From assembly GCA_947165195.1 (NCBI GenBank), contig CAMUZJ010000032.1, positions 1-12,343 on the forward strand: 12,343 nt of DNA, in the 5' to 3' direction. How positions within the stretch are numbered: position 1 is the stretch's first letter; each line of letters opens with the position of its first letter. Shown here piece after piece: positions 6,324 through 12,343 of the stretch. Position numbers and translations under genes: made by a program. The notes beneath the pieces are model-generated. The model saw only the letters and a program-made list of their open reading frames with translations, ran no database searches and was not told where the DNA came from. The DNA comes from an uncultured Bacillota bacterium. Lineage in GTDB: Bacteria > Bacillota_I > Bacilli_A > RF39 > UBA660.

Positions 6324-7833
6324 TTCTGTATACAAATCCTAATCCTGATCCGATAATAGCAATACCTAATATTGTAAATATTATGCTACTAGATGCTGTA
6401 TTTGGAACTTCGATTTCTTGATAGTTAGCATATTTAATTTGATATGAAATATGATCATCATCTAATGTAATAGTCATAATTTCATCACTTTTTTTGTATC
6501 CAGCAGGTGCAGATATTTCACTTAATGTATAAGTTCCATATGCAAGACCTGTTATAACGTGTGCTTCATTTGTTGTAGTAAATCTTTCTACTTCTTTTCC
6601 ATCTGCATCTTTTATTACTAATACTGCTCCTGCTAAAGCATTTCCTGATTCAGCAGATATTTTTGTAATATTAATAACTGTTTTCTCAGTTTGTTTATTA
6701 ACAAAGTTTACTGTAACATCATCAGATTCATTAGAAATTGTAAATGTTACTACATCTTTACTTAATTCATATCCTTCTGGAGCTTTTTTCTCTGAAATAG
6801 AATATGTTCCGGCAGTTAGATTTCTAATTACATGAGAATCATTTGTAGAAGTCCAGTTTGTAATTTCTTCTCCTGCACTATTTTTTAATACTAATACAGC
6901 ACCAGGGAGTGGATTGTTTGTATTTGCATCAGATTTTGTTACAGTAACTTTTGTTGTAATTAAATCTAAAGCAATATTAGTTGATACTTTTTCTACAACA
7001 GGTTCAATTACCCCTGGAGTAACTACTTGATAGTTAGAATCTGCTGGTGTATATTGATAAGCTTTATAAACTGTTCCAGTTGCTTCAATTGTTACATTAA
7101 TGGTAAAGTTTGGCTTATTAATTTCATCGGCAGGAACTTTTATTTTAAATGCTTCATCTTTATTAAATGTAGTTTTTTCTTCATTTGATGTTGTACTAAC
7201 TGTTTTAGTATTTTCTGTAGCTCCTTCTAATGTTACTTTATATTCATTTGCTGTTGTTGTAACTTGAATAGCCTTTGATTCATAATAGTTACCAGCTATA
7301 GTTAATAAATTACTATCTGTATTTACTGTTACTGTAGTAACTGGATAACCAGCTTCTCTAGCAGCTAATCCTTGCTCTACTAATTGTCTTACATATTGTC
7401 TTAATCCTTCTGGATCAGCACCAGTAGATTTTACATTTTCTGATACATTTGATGTTCCATTTACTTCATCTAAATACCACCAAATAGCAAGTTGTGTGAT
7501 ATAGTAATCTTTTTCTCTTACTCCTGTAAGACTTTTCATTGGAAATCCATTCGTAATAATACTAGCAATTCCTGCATCTCTTTCTCCTGTTAGAGTAGCA
7601 GTTACATTTTTTGGAGTTTTCTTTGACATTTCAAGACAGTATAAGTATCCTCCATCTGTAGTTTTCTTTAAACCAATACTTCTTCCACCAATATAAGCTG
7701 GAGTATCTTCTGGATCTCCTATATTAATGGTATCGGTTACGGCTTTTGGATTTGCTACAATAGCAATAAATGCAATAGCAGCAACCAAAACAAATGTAAT
7801 TATTTTTTTAGAACTTTCCATAAAACGACTCAT
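6307..7833 (-). CDS. LPXTG-like surface adhesin with thioester and two CnaB domains
   Basis: This 508-residue surface protein starts with a signal peptide (basic MSRFMESSKK, hydrophobic 11-27). A TQXA thioester domain follows: Cys66 in GYLYCLEM and Gln114 in ITQLAIWWY are the pair expected to form the internal thioester. A Thr-rich beta region (about 165-290) leads to two CnaB/SpaA repeats. The first (about 295-380) has K300, E348 in SEKKAPEGY and N379; the second (about 386-471) has K391, E439 in SEISAPAGY and N470. These are the usual isopeptide Lys, catalytic Glu and Asn. The C terminus has sorting signal VPNTA (476-480), a hydrophobic helix (482-502) and RNGKKA. The ATG at 7833 has AGGGGG seven bases upstream. 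It is the first gene of the operon with the sortase. The protein is a likely single-chain adhesin or pilus-tip-like protein; its ligand is unknown. Confidence 0.93.
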   Translation of the reverse strand: MSRFMESSKKIITFVLVAAIAFIAIVANPKAVTDTINIGDPEDTPAYIGGRSIGLKKTTDGGYLYCLEMSKKTPKNVTATLTGERDAGIASIITNGFPMKSLTGVREKDYYITQLAIWWYLDEVNGTSNVSENVKSTGADPEGLRQYVRQLVEQGLAAREAGYPVTTVTVNTDSNLLTIAGNYYESKAIQVTTTANEYKVTLEGATENTKTVSTTSNEEKTTFNKDEAFKIKVPADEINKPNFTINVTIEATGTVYKAYQYTPADSNYQVVTPGVIEPVVEKVSTNIALDLITTKVTVTKSDANTNNPLPGAVLVLKNSAGEEITNWTSTNDSHVIRNLTAGTYSISEKKAPEGYELSKDVVTFTISNESDDVTVNFVNKQTEKTVINITKISAESGNALAGAVLVIKDADGKEVERFTTTNEAHVITGLAYGTYTLSEISAPAGYKKSDEIMTITLDDDHISYQIKYANYQEIEVPNTASSSIIFTILGIAIIGSGLGFVYRNGKKA

Positions 7834-7840
7834 TCTTATT

Positions 7841-7846
7841 CCCCCT
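7841..7846 (-). promoter_or_regulatory. ribosome binding site of the adhesin
   Basis: AGGGGG on the minus strand, seven bases before the ATG at 7833. It favours this start over the internal ATG four codons later. The same G-rich site type is used by the third gene of the operon. Confidence 0.75.
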
Positions 7847-7866
7847 AAACATAAATAATTGGCATT

Positions 7867-7895
7867 ATTATAACATAAATCTAAAAAATAATCAA
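7867..7895 (-). promoter_or_regulatory. sigma-A type promoter of the adhesin-sortase operon
   Basis: TTGATT (7890-7895) and a perfect TATAAT (7867-7872) on the minus strand, 17 bases apart. Expected start is near 7860, giving a leader of about 27 bases that contains the ribosome site. No other promoter is seen before the terminator at 4707, so the three genes are probably one transcript. Confidence 0.75.
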
Positions 7896-7951
7896 GTTTT
7901 ATATTATTTTAAGCCCATGCTCATAAAAAATTGAATACGCCTACTATATTA

Positions 7952-8491
7952 CTATTTAATCGCTAATTTTTCAACAATATTATCATAAATATCATATATA
8001 ATAAACTCTTCTTCATTGTAATAGAGATAAGTAGGATTATTTCCATCCCTCGGCAAAGAAATACTCCCTGGATTTATATAAATATTAGATTCTATTTTTT
8101 TTATAAATGGTGTATGTAAATGACCATAAATTAATATGGAATGTGTCTTTTTCCAATTACTCATATTATAAATATTCCCATGTGTAATAAAAATATCTTC
8201 TTTAATTGTTGAAATAACTCCTAAAGTATTTATAATTGGAAAATCACACATTTTTGTATCTACATCTGAATCACAATTTCCTTTTACACAAATAATTTTA
8301 TCTTTATAAGAGTTTAAAAAATCTTTCACATACTCTATGTCATATTCCTCTTTTCTATAGTTTTTAGTTCCTATATAAAATAAATCGCCAAGGACAATTA
8401 ATTTATCACACTTTAGTTTTTCAAATCTTTTACGTATTATTTCTAAATTTGTTTTTATCCCATGAATATCGGAAATAAATAATATTCTCAT
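7952..8491 (-). CDS. yfcE: YfcE-type metallophosphodiesterase
   Basis: A 179-residue cytoplasmic calcineurin-like phosphoesterase, close in length to Escherichia coli YfcE (184). Metal-binding motifs are all present: DIHG (8-11), GD (35-36), GNCDSDVD (71-78), THG (103-105) and GHLHTP (123-128), followed by NPGS (140-143). YfcE hydrolyses phosphodiester test substrates with Mn2+; the natural substrate is not established. The ATG at 8491 gives the family-typical start MRILFISDIHG. A GTG at 8500 would add three residues and is disfavoured. GGTGAT lies just upstream as a weak ribosome site. The gene stands alone: an extended -10 promoter lies upstream, a truncated gene diverges from it, and no clear terminator follows before the adhesin promoter. 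The fold is certain, the exact role is not. Confidence 0.93.
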   Translation of the reverse strand: MRILFISDIHGIKTNLEIIRKRFEKLKCDKLIVLGDLFYIGTKNYRKEEYDIEYVKDFLNSYKDKIICVKGNCDSDVDTKMCDFPIINTLGVISTIKEDIFITHGNIYNMSNWKKTHSILIYGHLHTPFIKKIESNIYINPGSISLPRDGNNPTYLYYNEEEFIIYDIYDNIVEKLAIK

Positions 8492-8508
8492 ACCAATCAC
8501 CAGTACAA

Positions 8509-8517
8509 ATTATAGCA
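8509..8517 (-). promoter_or_regulatory. extended -10 promoter of yfcE
   Basis: The minus strand reads TGCTATAAT, a perfect extended -10 (TGnTATAAT) needing no strong -35. Expected start is near 8502, so the leader to the ATG at 8491 is only about 11 bases and is largely the GGTGATTGGT ribosome-site region. Confidence 0.6.
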
Positions 8518-8534
8518 CATTTTTTATTGTTACA

Positions 8535-8540
8535 TATAAT
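8535..8540 (+). promoter_or_regulatory. possible -10 box for the truncated substrate-binding gene
   Basis: A perfect TATAAT on the plus strand lies 22 bases before the ATG at 8562. The -35 region is poor (ATAGCA at 17 bases). If active, it forms a divergent pair with the yfcE promoter and reads into a gene fragment. Confidence 0.4.
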
Positions 8541-8549
8541 ACTTTGAAA

Positions 8550-8556
8550 GGAAGGA
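8550..8556 (+). promoter_or_regulatory. ribosome binding site of the truncated substrate-binding gene
   Basis: GGAAGGA five bases before the ATG at 8562. It fixes this start over the TTG at 8544, which lies upstream of the site. Confidence 0.65.
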
Positions 8557-8561
8557 TTTTA

Positions 8562-8798
8562 ATGAAAAAATATACAGGTTATATTTTATTTTGTCTAATA
8601 TTATTTATTATTGCATGTGGAGTTTTATTTAATAGTAGAAAAGTAGATAATAATTCTTTAGAGCATGTAAAAGTCAGCGAAGTTGCCCATACTATTTTTT
8701 ATGCCCCTCAATATGTTGCTATAGAAAATGGCTATTTTAAAGAGGAAGGTATTGATATAGAATTAATTTTATCAAGTGGTGTGGATAAAATGATTTAA
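8562..8798 (+). pseudogene. ABC-transporter substrate-binding protein, N-terminal remnant
   Basis: Only 78 codons remain of a gene normally about 320-340 codons long. The start is complete: ribosome site, basic MKKY, a hydrophobic segment and a lipobox-like IIAC with Cys19, then HVKVSEVAHTIFYAPQYVAIENGYFKEEGIDIEL. This matches the opening of the NMT1/SsuA/ThiY family of periplasmic-binding proteins that deliver thiamine precursors, sulfonates or similar compounds to an ABC importer. The matching sequence stops after SSGVDK, where family members continue with the first ligand-binding lobe; here it reads MI and a stop. The break coincides with the truncated end of a convergent recombinase gene, with which it overlaps by 27 bases. 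No permease or ATPase genes follow, so the transporter is not encoded here. The ligand cannot be inferred. It is the only substantial plus-strand gene in the window. Confidence 0.85.
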
Positions 8799-9662
8799 GG
8801 TATTATATTCTTCTTCACTAATAATTGCTTGATGGGTATTTGGTACAATAATCCAGTGACTTTTATCTAAGAAAATTCTTTTTTTAGATTTATAATTAAG
8901 TTTTGCCTGAATCCCTTGTGTCATATTTCCTGTATACATATAATTATGTAATATTTGATAAACACTATTAATAGACCATTTATGCCCTGTAATATTTAAT
9001 TTATAATCCCTAGGTGTTTTTATATTTTTATTATTTAAATAGGCTGCTATTTCTTTATAAGAGTAGTTTTCTAGTGCTAAATCAAATATTTTTCGAACAA
9101 TAGGTGCCACTTTTTTATCGATTATTATTTTATGTTTATTATTTGGATCTTTTAGATATCCATAAGAAGCTGAATTTCCAATAAAAAGCCCCTGTCTTTT
9201 TAAATTATTTAAGATTGAACGTATTTTTTTAGATGTATCTTTACTTTGCATATCATTAAATAAGGCTTTAAAAGGAGCTATATCGTTATTTGTATTATTA
9301 AAACCTGTATCAATATTTTCTAATATGGAAATATACCTAACTTTTTTCATTGGAAAATATTCTTCTAAGTAATACCCACTTTTTATATAATCTCTTCCTA
9401 ACCTAGATAAATCTTTGGTAATTACCATATTGATTTTTTTCGATTCTATATCTTCTATTAATTGGTTAAAAGCTGGTCTATCAAAGGTAGTACCACTAAA
9501 TCCATCATCTACATATTCCTTTTCTAAAGTTAAATTGTTTTCAAGTAAATATTGTTGAATAAGATTTCTTTGGTTAATAATACTTTCACTTTCTTTTTGA
9601 CTTTTTTTTAAATCTTCTTTTGATAGTCTTATATAGATACCGACTTTATATATTTTTATCAT
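8772..9662 (-). pseudogene. large serine recombinase, truncated at the C terminus
   Basis: Large serine recombinases integrate and excise phages and conjugative transposons. This 296-residue product has the resolvase catalytic domain (about 5-150), with nucleophile Ser14 in YIRLSKED and the KDLSRLGRD motif (83-91). The Recombinase DNA-binding domain follows (about 155-255), then WIIVPNTHQAIISEEEYNTL (270-289). Family members normally carry on into a zinc ribbon and coiled coil to about 450-600 residues; here the protein ends at HFIHTT with TGA. The last codons lie in sequence shared with the substrate-binding remnant, so the 3' end was lost by a rearrangement. Without the zinc ribbon, controlled integration is unlikely, although the catalytic domain is intact. 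GAGGAG abuts the ATG with no spacer, so the true start or expression level is uncertain. No partner mobile-element genes are visible. Confidence 0.85.
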
Positions 9663-9682
9663 CTCCTCAGTTTATTTTATGT

Positions 9683-9716
9683 AAAAAAAAGAGAAGATAA
9701 CACTTTACCTTCTCTT
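9683..9716 (-). terminator. strong terminator at the end of the SipW operon
   Basis: The minus strand forms a 12-bp stem with one G-U pair, AAGAGAAGGTAA (9705-9716) with TTATCTTCTCTT (9689-9700), around a four-base loop, followed by a run of eight T's (9683-9690, partly in the stem). It starts four bases after the stop codon at 9721. This is the best terminator in the window, and it separates the operon from the recombinase. Confidence 0.92.
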
Positions 9717-9720
9717 ATTA

Positions 9721-10761
9721 TTAAAGTAGCTCTACATCTTCTTTAGAATCTTTATTTTCTTTATCTTCTGTTTCTTTTTTATCCTTATCTTCCTCTACTA
9801 TTTCAGAAATAACTGGCTCCTCACCTTTTTCTTCATTTTTTTCCTCTTGTGTTGTATTAGTTTCTGGAACCTGAGACTCTTCTGTATAAACTTCACCTTC
9901 TCCAACAGATGTTTCTTTAGTTTCTACTGCTGGTATTGTAGCTATTTGTTGCATTTGCGGTATAACATTTTCTACAACTGTATTTTGTGATACAGCATCT
10001 ACTGCTGAGTCAGTAGAAGAAGCTACATTATTAGTTGCGACAGTTGTTGGTTGCATTTGTGGAGTTATTTGAGGAATTGTAACATTTGCTGTTGCAACAG
10101 GAGGTTGTTCTATAGCTTGTACTTGCTCATTTCCCATAGCTGCTAATGGTGGAAGTGTTGCATCATTTAAGGCAGTAAGTACTGGTTCATTTCTAATAGG
10201 TGAAACCTTTATATATTTTCCATCATCCACTTCTACAATCGATGTAGAATCAATTTTACTTAAATCTTGCTTTTCTGCATTCTGTAAATCTTTTTTATGT
10301 TTAATTTCTATTTCATTTAAAGTAATTTCTAATGGACAAGTTACACTATCATTTAATTTCATAATATGAATACAAGCTTCATTATTATCTAATAATACAA
10401 AGGAACAAGACTCTGTTTGTTGTTGATAATAAATAGGCTTTCTAATTTCCATTTGAGCATCAACTAAATCCTCAATAGAATCTACTCTAATAATATTTTT
10501 ATCTTCTAATTTCGGTAGATTATTACTTTTTACTAGTACAGAATCATAAGTCTTTAGAATTTGATTTATTTTACTTTTGTATCTACTTTCTTCTGAACGG
10601 TTTGTAAAAATGTAATTTACAGTTACAATTACCATAATTACTGTTAAAGTAGCAGTTATGATTAAGTAACTTTTATAATCATTCATATACAAATATCCAG
10701 ATATAATTCCTAAGACTATGACAGATACTATTAATCCACCTGTTTTTATCATTCTTTCCAT
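9721..10761 (-). CDS. two-helix membrane protein, DUF5305-like, with long disordered tail
   Basis: The function is unknown. The 346-residue protein has two membrane helices (about 8-26 and 31-53). A soluble segment (about 60-135) includes YDSVLVKSNNLPKLEDKNIIRVDSIEDL and RKPIYYQQQ; this pattern resembles the DUF5305 domain often found beside SipW-type signal peptidases. That assignment is from memory of the pattern and is moderate. Residues about 195-346 are low complexity: first Pro/Gln/Thr/Ala-rich with related bits such as IPQITPQMQ and VIPQMQQ, then strongly acidic Glu/Lys/Asp-rich to the end. Charges flanking the helices suggest the tail is cytoplasmic. The ATG at 10761 has AAGGGG nine bases upstream, inside the last codons of the signal peptidase gene, and only six bases separate the two genes. 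A role in regulating or assisting SipW-dependent secretion is inference. Confidence 0.75.
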   Translation of the reverse strand: MERMIKTGGLIVSVIVLGIISGYLYMNDYKSYLIITATLTVIMVIVTVNYIFTNRSEESRYKSKINQILKTYDSVLVKSNNLPKLEDKNIIRVDSIEDLVDAQMEIRKPIYYQQQTESCSFVLLDNNEACIHIMKLNDSVTCPLEITLNEIEIKHKKDLQNAEKQDLSKIDSTSIVEVDDGKYIKVSPIRNEPVLTALNDATLPPLAAMGNEQVQAIEQPPVATANVTIPQITPQMQPTTVATNNVASSTDSAVDAVSQNTVVENVIPQMQQIATIPAVETKETSVGEGEVYTEESQVPETNTTQEEKNEEKGEEPVISEIVEEDKDKKETEDKENKDSKEDVELL

Positions 10762-10767
10762 ATTTCA

Positions 10768-11922
10768 TTACCCCTTATCTACTAGTTCTTTAAGTAATAA
10801 AGTTGGATATGATAGATATTTAATCTTAAATAATACCTTTCCTCTAATATTATCTATAGTTAAATTTAATGAATCATTTGTGTTATTGGCATCACCTTTT
10901 GTAATGAAATAAGTTTTATTACCATCTTTTTTAATTTCTACCAATCTATGGATAATGATTTTATTTCCACTATTAAATACTAAAATATCTCCTTCTTTTA
11001 AGTCATTTTCATTTTTAACCTTCATGTATAGAACGGAATCTCCTTTTTCTATGTTAGGTGACATAGATTCTGATCCTATACCAATTAATCCAAATGTAAA
11101 ACGTCCTGAAATTAATCCAACTAGAATTGCGATTACTGCTACCATTACAATGTCACCAATTTTAATTCCAGTAGTTTTTACTTCTTCTTTTCCTTTAGAA
11201 TCTAAATCTTCTTCGATAATTCTTGCTGTATTCATATAAATTACTGTAGGTAATAATATTCCTATTACAGAGTTAATATAGTCTCCTAAATCTGGTACAA
11301 TTGGTAATATATAACTATAGGTATCCATTATTAATCTATAGAATAATACAGGTTTTAATCCACCATAAATAGCTAAATAACTAAGTGATGCATTTTTAAT
11401 AATTGTTGGAATAATTATTGCTGATGTTGTTTTAAATATTGTTTCAAAATCATACATCATCGCACCATTTAAGTTCATCGTTAATTCTAATATTGTAATT
11501 AGAATTGTTGTCATAATTATAATTGGTTTTTTATCATTATTTGCATTTAATGTAGTATATCTGAATACTTCTATTCCAACTAAGTATACTATAGGTATAC
11601 AAACATTTTTACATATGGATATAAAATCAAGTGGATAAGAATTTCTTAAAAATCCTGTTACTAGACCCAATCCAAAGGATGCTGCAAAAAACAATAGTAC
11701 TTCTGTAATTGTCATTCCTAAAATTGATTTTTTCGTAGCTGTTAATTTGTCTCTTCTAAATCCTAATAAAAGGATTGATATAAATGCTATTACAATTAAT
11801 GCTGCTACATTAATGAATTCACTATATTCAAAACCACTTTTCGTTAAAAATGTTCCATAATAAATTACATATGCAGCAAATATTAACAAAATTATTATAT
11901 TATTATATTTTCTCTTTGCCAT
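10768..11922 (-). CDS. sipW: SipW-type (S26B) signal peptidase I with N-terminal membrane domain
   Basis: Signal peptidase I removes signal peptides outside the membrane. The catalytic part is residues about 270-384: Ser286 in GSESMSPNI, His325 in KIIIHRLVEI (His replaces the Lys of ordinary bacterial enzymes, marking the SipW/ER-type S26B branch), and KGDANNTND with Asp344 and Asp350. Residues 1-235 form an extra membrane domain of about seven helices (including 10-25, 37-54, 71-90, 106-120, 133-150 and 215-231). Bacillus SipW, at about 190 residues, lacks it. The final helix (256-273) leads into the catalytic site. The ATG at 11922 has GGAG seven bases upstream. Twenty-two bases upstream ends a TasA/camelysin-like gene, its probable substrate, and six bases downstream starts the DUF5305-like gene. 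The peptidase assignment is firm; the role of the membrane domain is unknown. Confidence 0.93.
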   Translation of the reverse strand: MAKRKYNNIIILLIFAAYVIYYGTFLTKSGFEYSEFINVAALIVIAFISILLLGFRRDKLTATKKSILGMTITEVLLFFAASFGLGLVTGFLRNSYPLDFISICKNVCIPIVYLVGIEVFRYTTLNANNDKKPIIIMTTILITILELTMNLNGAMMYDFETIFKTTSAIIIPTIIKNASLSYLAIYGGLKPVLFYRLIMDTYSYILPIVPDLGDYINSVIGILLPTVIYMNTARIIEEDLDSKGKEEVKTTGIKIGDIVMVAVIAILVGLISGRFTFGLIGIGSESMSPNIEKGDSVLYMKVKNENDLKEGDILVFNSGNKIIIHRLVEIKKDGNKTYFITKGDANNTNDSLNLTIDNIRGKVLFKIKYLSYPTLLLKELVDKG

Positions 11923-11944
11923 ATTTCTACTCCATCTCTATTTT

Positions 11945-12343
11945 TTAATCGGCTTGTATATAATCAAGGTTGACTCCTAAATCTAGTTGTTGTTCTGTTT
12001 GAGGTAGTAGTCCACTTGTTATATCTTCCTTTATTTCTATTCGAACTTTGATTTTTCTTGATTCTCCAGCTTTTATAACATCTCCTACTCTTATTTCTGA
12101 TCCATTGGAATAGGTTACTGTATAATTAGTATATAGTTTTTGTGACTGATTTATACCTGTTAGTGTTGCTGGATTAGCAAGTTTTGCATCAATAGTTCCA
12201 TTATTTTTTATATCTACTGTAAATTCATAGTAGCTTCCTGGAACGGGTAATTGTACTTCATATTCTAGATCAGTTGTATTTCCTTTTATTGTTGCGGGTA
12301 CAACTACTGTTGCATTTTTGTTACTGTCAACTACATTTTCGAA
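11945..12343 (-). CDS. TasA/camelysin-like SipW-dependent secreted protein, C-terminal part
   Basis: Only the last 132 codons are in the window; the start and signal peptide lie beyond the right edge. The visible part is beta-rich and has no membrane helix or sorting signal. The stretch VPGSYYEFTVDIKNNGTIDAKL (about 34-55 of the visible part) matches the typical core of the TasA/CalY family and of proteins with SipW-dependent signal peptides, where a secreted beta-sandwich domain begins with a similar strand. It ends LDLGVNLDYIQAD and TAA, 22 bases before the SipW-type peptidase gene. Family members form extracellular fibres or are processed by SipW, so this is the likely substrate of the neighbouring enzyme. 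Fibre formation is inference. The signal peptide outside the window would settle it. Confidence 0.8.
   Translation of the reverse strand, partial: FENVVDSNKNATVVVPATIKGNTTDLEYEVQLPVPGSYYEFTVDIKNNGTIDAKLANPATLTGINQSQKLYTNYTVTYSNGSEIRVGDVIKAGESRKIKVRIEIKEDITSGLLPQTEQQLDLGVNLDYIQAD

Noticed and set aside
7848..7880. Direct repeat AACATAAAT (7848-7856 and 7872-7880) around the adhesin promoter, as an operator
   Set aside because: A 9-base AT-only-type repeat is expected by chance at this base composition. No dyad symmetry or second copy elsewhere.
7898..7951. Possible terminator after yfcE
   Set aside because: Only 3-4 bp stems can be made (AGC/GCT, AATA/TATT) with no well-placed U-tract. Not supportable.
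8772..8774. TGA at the recombinase end as evidence for a recoded (TGA=Trp) genome
   Set aside because: The next in-frame codon is TAA, Trp is encoded by TGG throughout, and the gene is truncated. Nothing requires a non-standard code.
8700..8850. Attachment (att) core at the substrate-binding/recombinase junction
   Set aside because: No matching repeat is visible elsewhere in the window, and the recombinase 3' end is lost, so no core can be defined.
1..12343. CRISPR arrays, tRNA/rRNA genes, insertion-sequence ends, riboswitches
   Set aside because: No regularly spaced repeats, cloverleaf sequences, flanking inverted repeats with a transposase, or known riboswitch cores were seen. The long T/A runs are base composition.

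Overview
The window is strongly AT-rich DNA with almost every gene on the minus strand, tight operons, AGGAGG-type ribosome sites and TTGaca/TATAAT-type promoters. It encodes a PcrA helicase with the RNA-polymerase-binding tail, an NAD-dependent ligase, a sortase with a sortase-anchored protein, and a SipW-type signal peptidase. Together these point to a low-GC Gram-positive bacterium (Bacillota), plausibly an uncultured gut Bacilli or Clostridia lineage. The standard genetic code fits: stops are TAA or TAG, with one TGA at the end of a damaged gene. Lineage is inference only.

Layout, read from the right edge because transcription runs leftward. (1) 12343-9683: a secretion operon with the C-terminal part of a TasA/camelysin-like secreted protein, a SipW-type signal peptidase with a large extra membrane domain, and a two-helix membrane protein resembling DUF5305 with a long low-complexity tail. 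It ends at a strong hairpin terminator. (2) 9662-8562: a scar. A serine recombinase lacking its C-terminal part faces the first 78 codons of an ABC-transporter substrate-binding protein, and the two overlap tail to tail. (3) 8517-7952: a YfcE-type phosphodiesterase transcribed from an extended -10 promoter. (4) 7895-4707: a three-gene cell-surface operon with a clear promoter and terminator. It encodes a thioester-domain/CnaB adhesin with a VPNTA sorting signal, a sortase, and an unknown five-helix membrane protein with a charged tail. (5) 4661-1: a housekeeping DNA-repair block, pcrA then ligA (partial), separated by two tandem paralogous sugar-phosphate nucleotidyltransferases and a terminator.

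How the parts work together: in the surface operon the adhesin is exported, the sortase very likely cuts VPNTA and links it to the envelope, and the CnaB domains are predicted to stiffen the stalk with Lys-Asn isopeptide bonds. The N-terminal Cys66/Gln114 thioester can bind a target covalently. In the secretion operon the SipW-type peptidase probably matures the TasA-like protein encoded just upstream. The most notable points are the sortase, which lacks the expected catalytic Arg (Gln in its place), the unknown membrane partner of the sortase, the double-truncation junction at about 8790, and the nucleotidyltransferase pair placed between pcrA and ligA. No tRNA, rRNA, CRISPR array or insertion-sequence ends were seen, and no gene-free stretch exceeds 300 bases.
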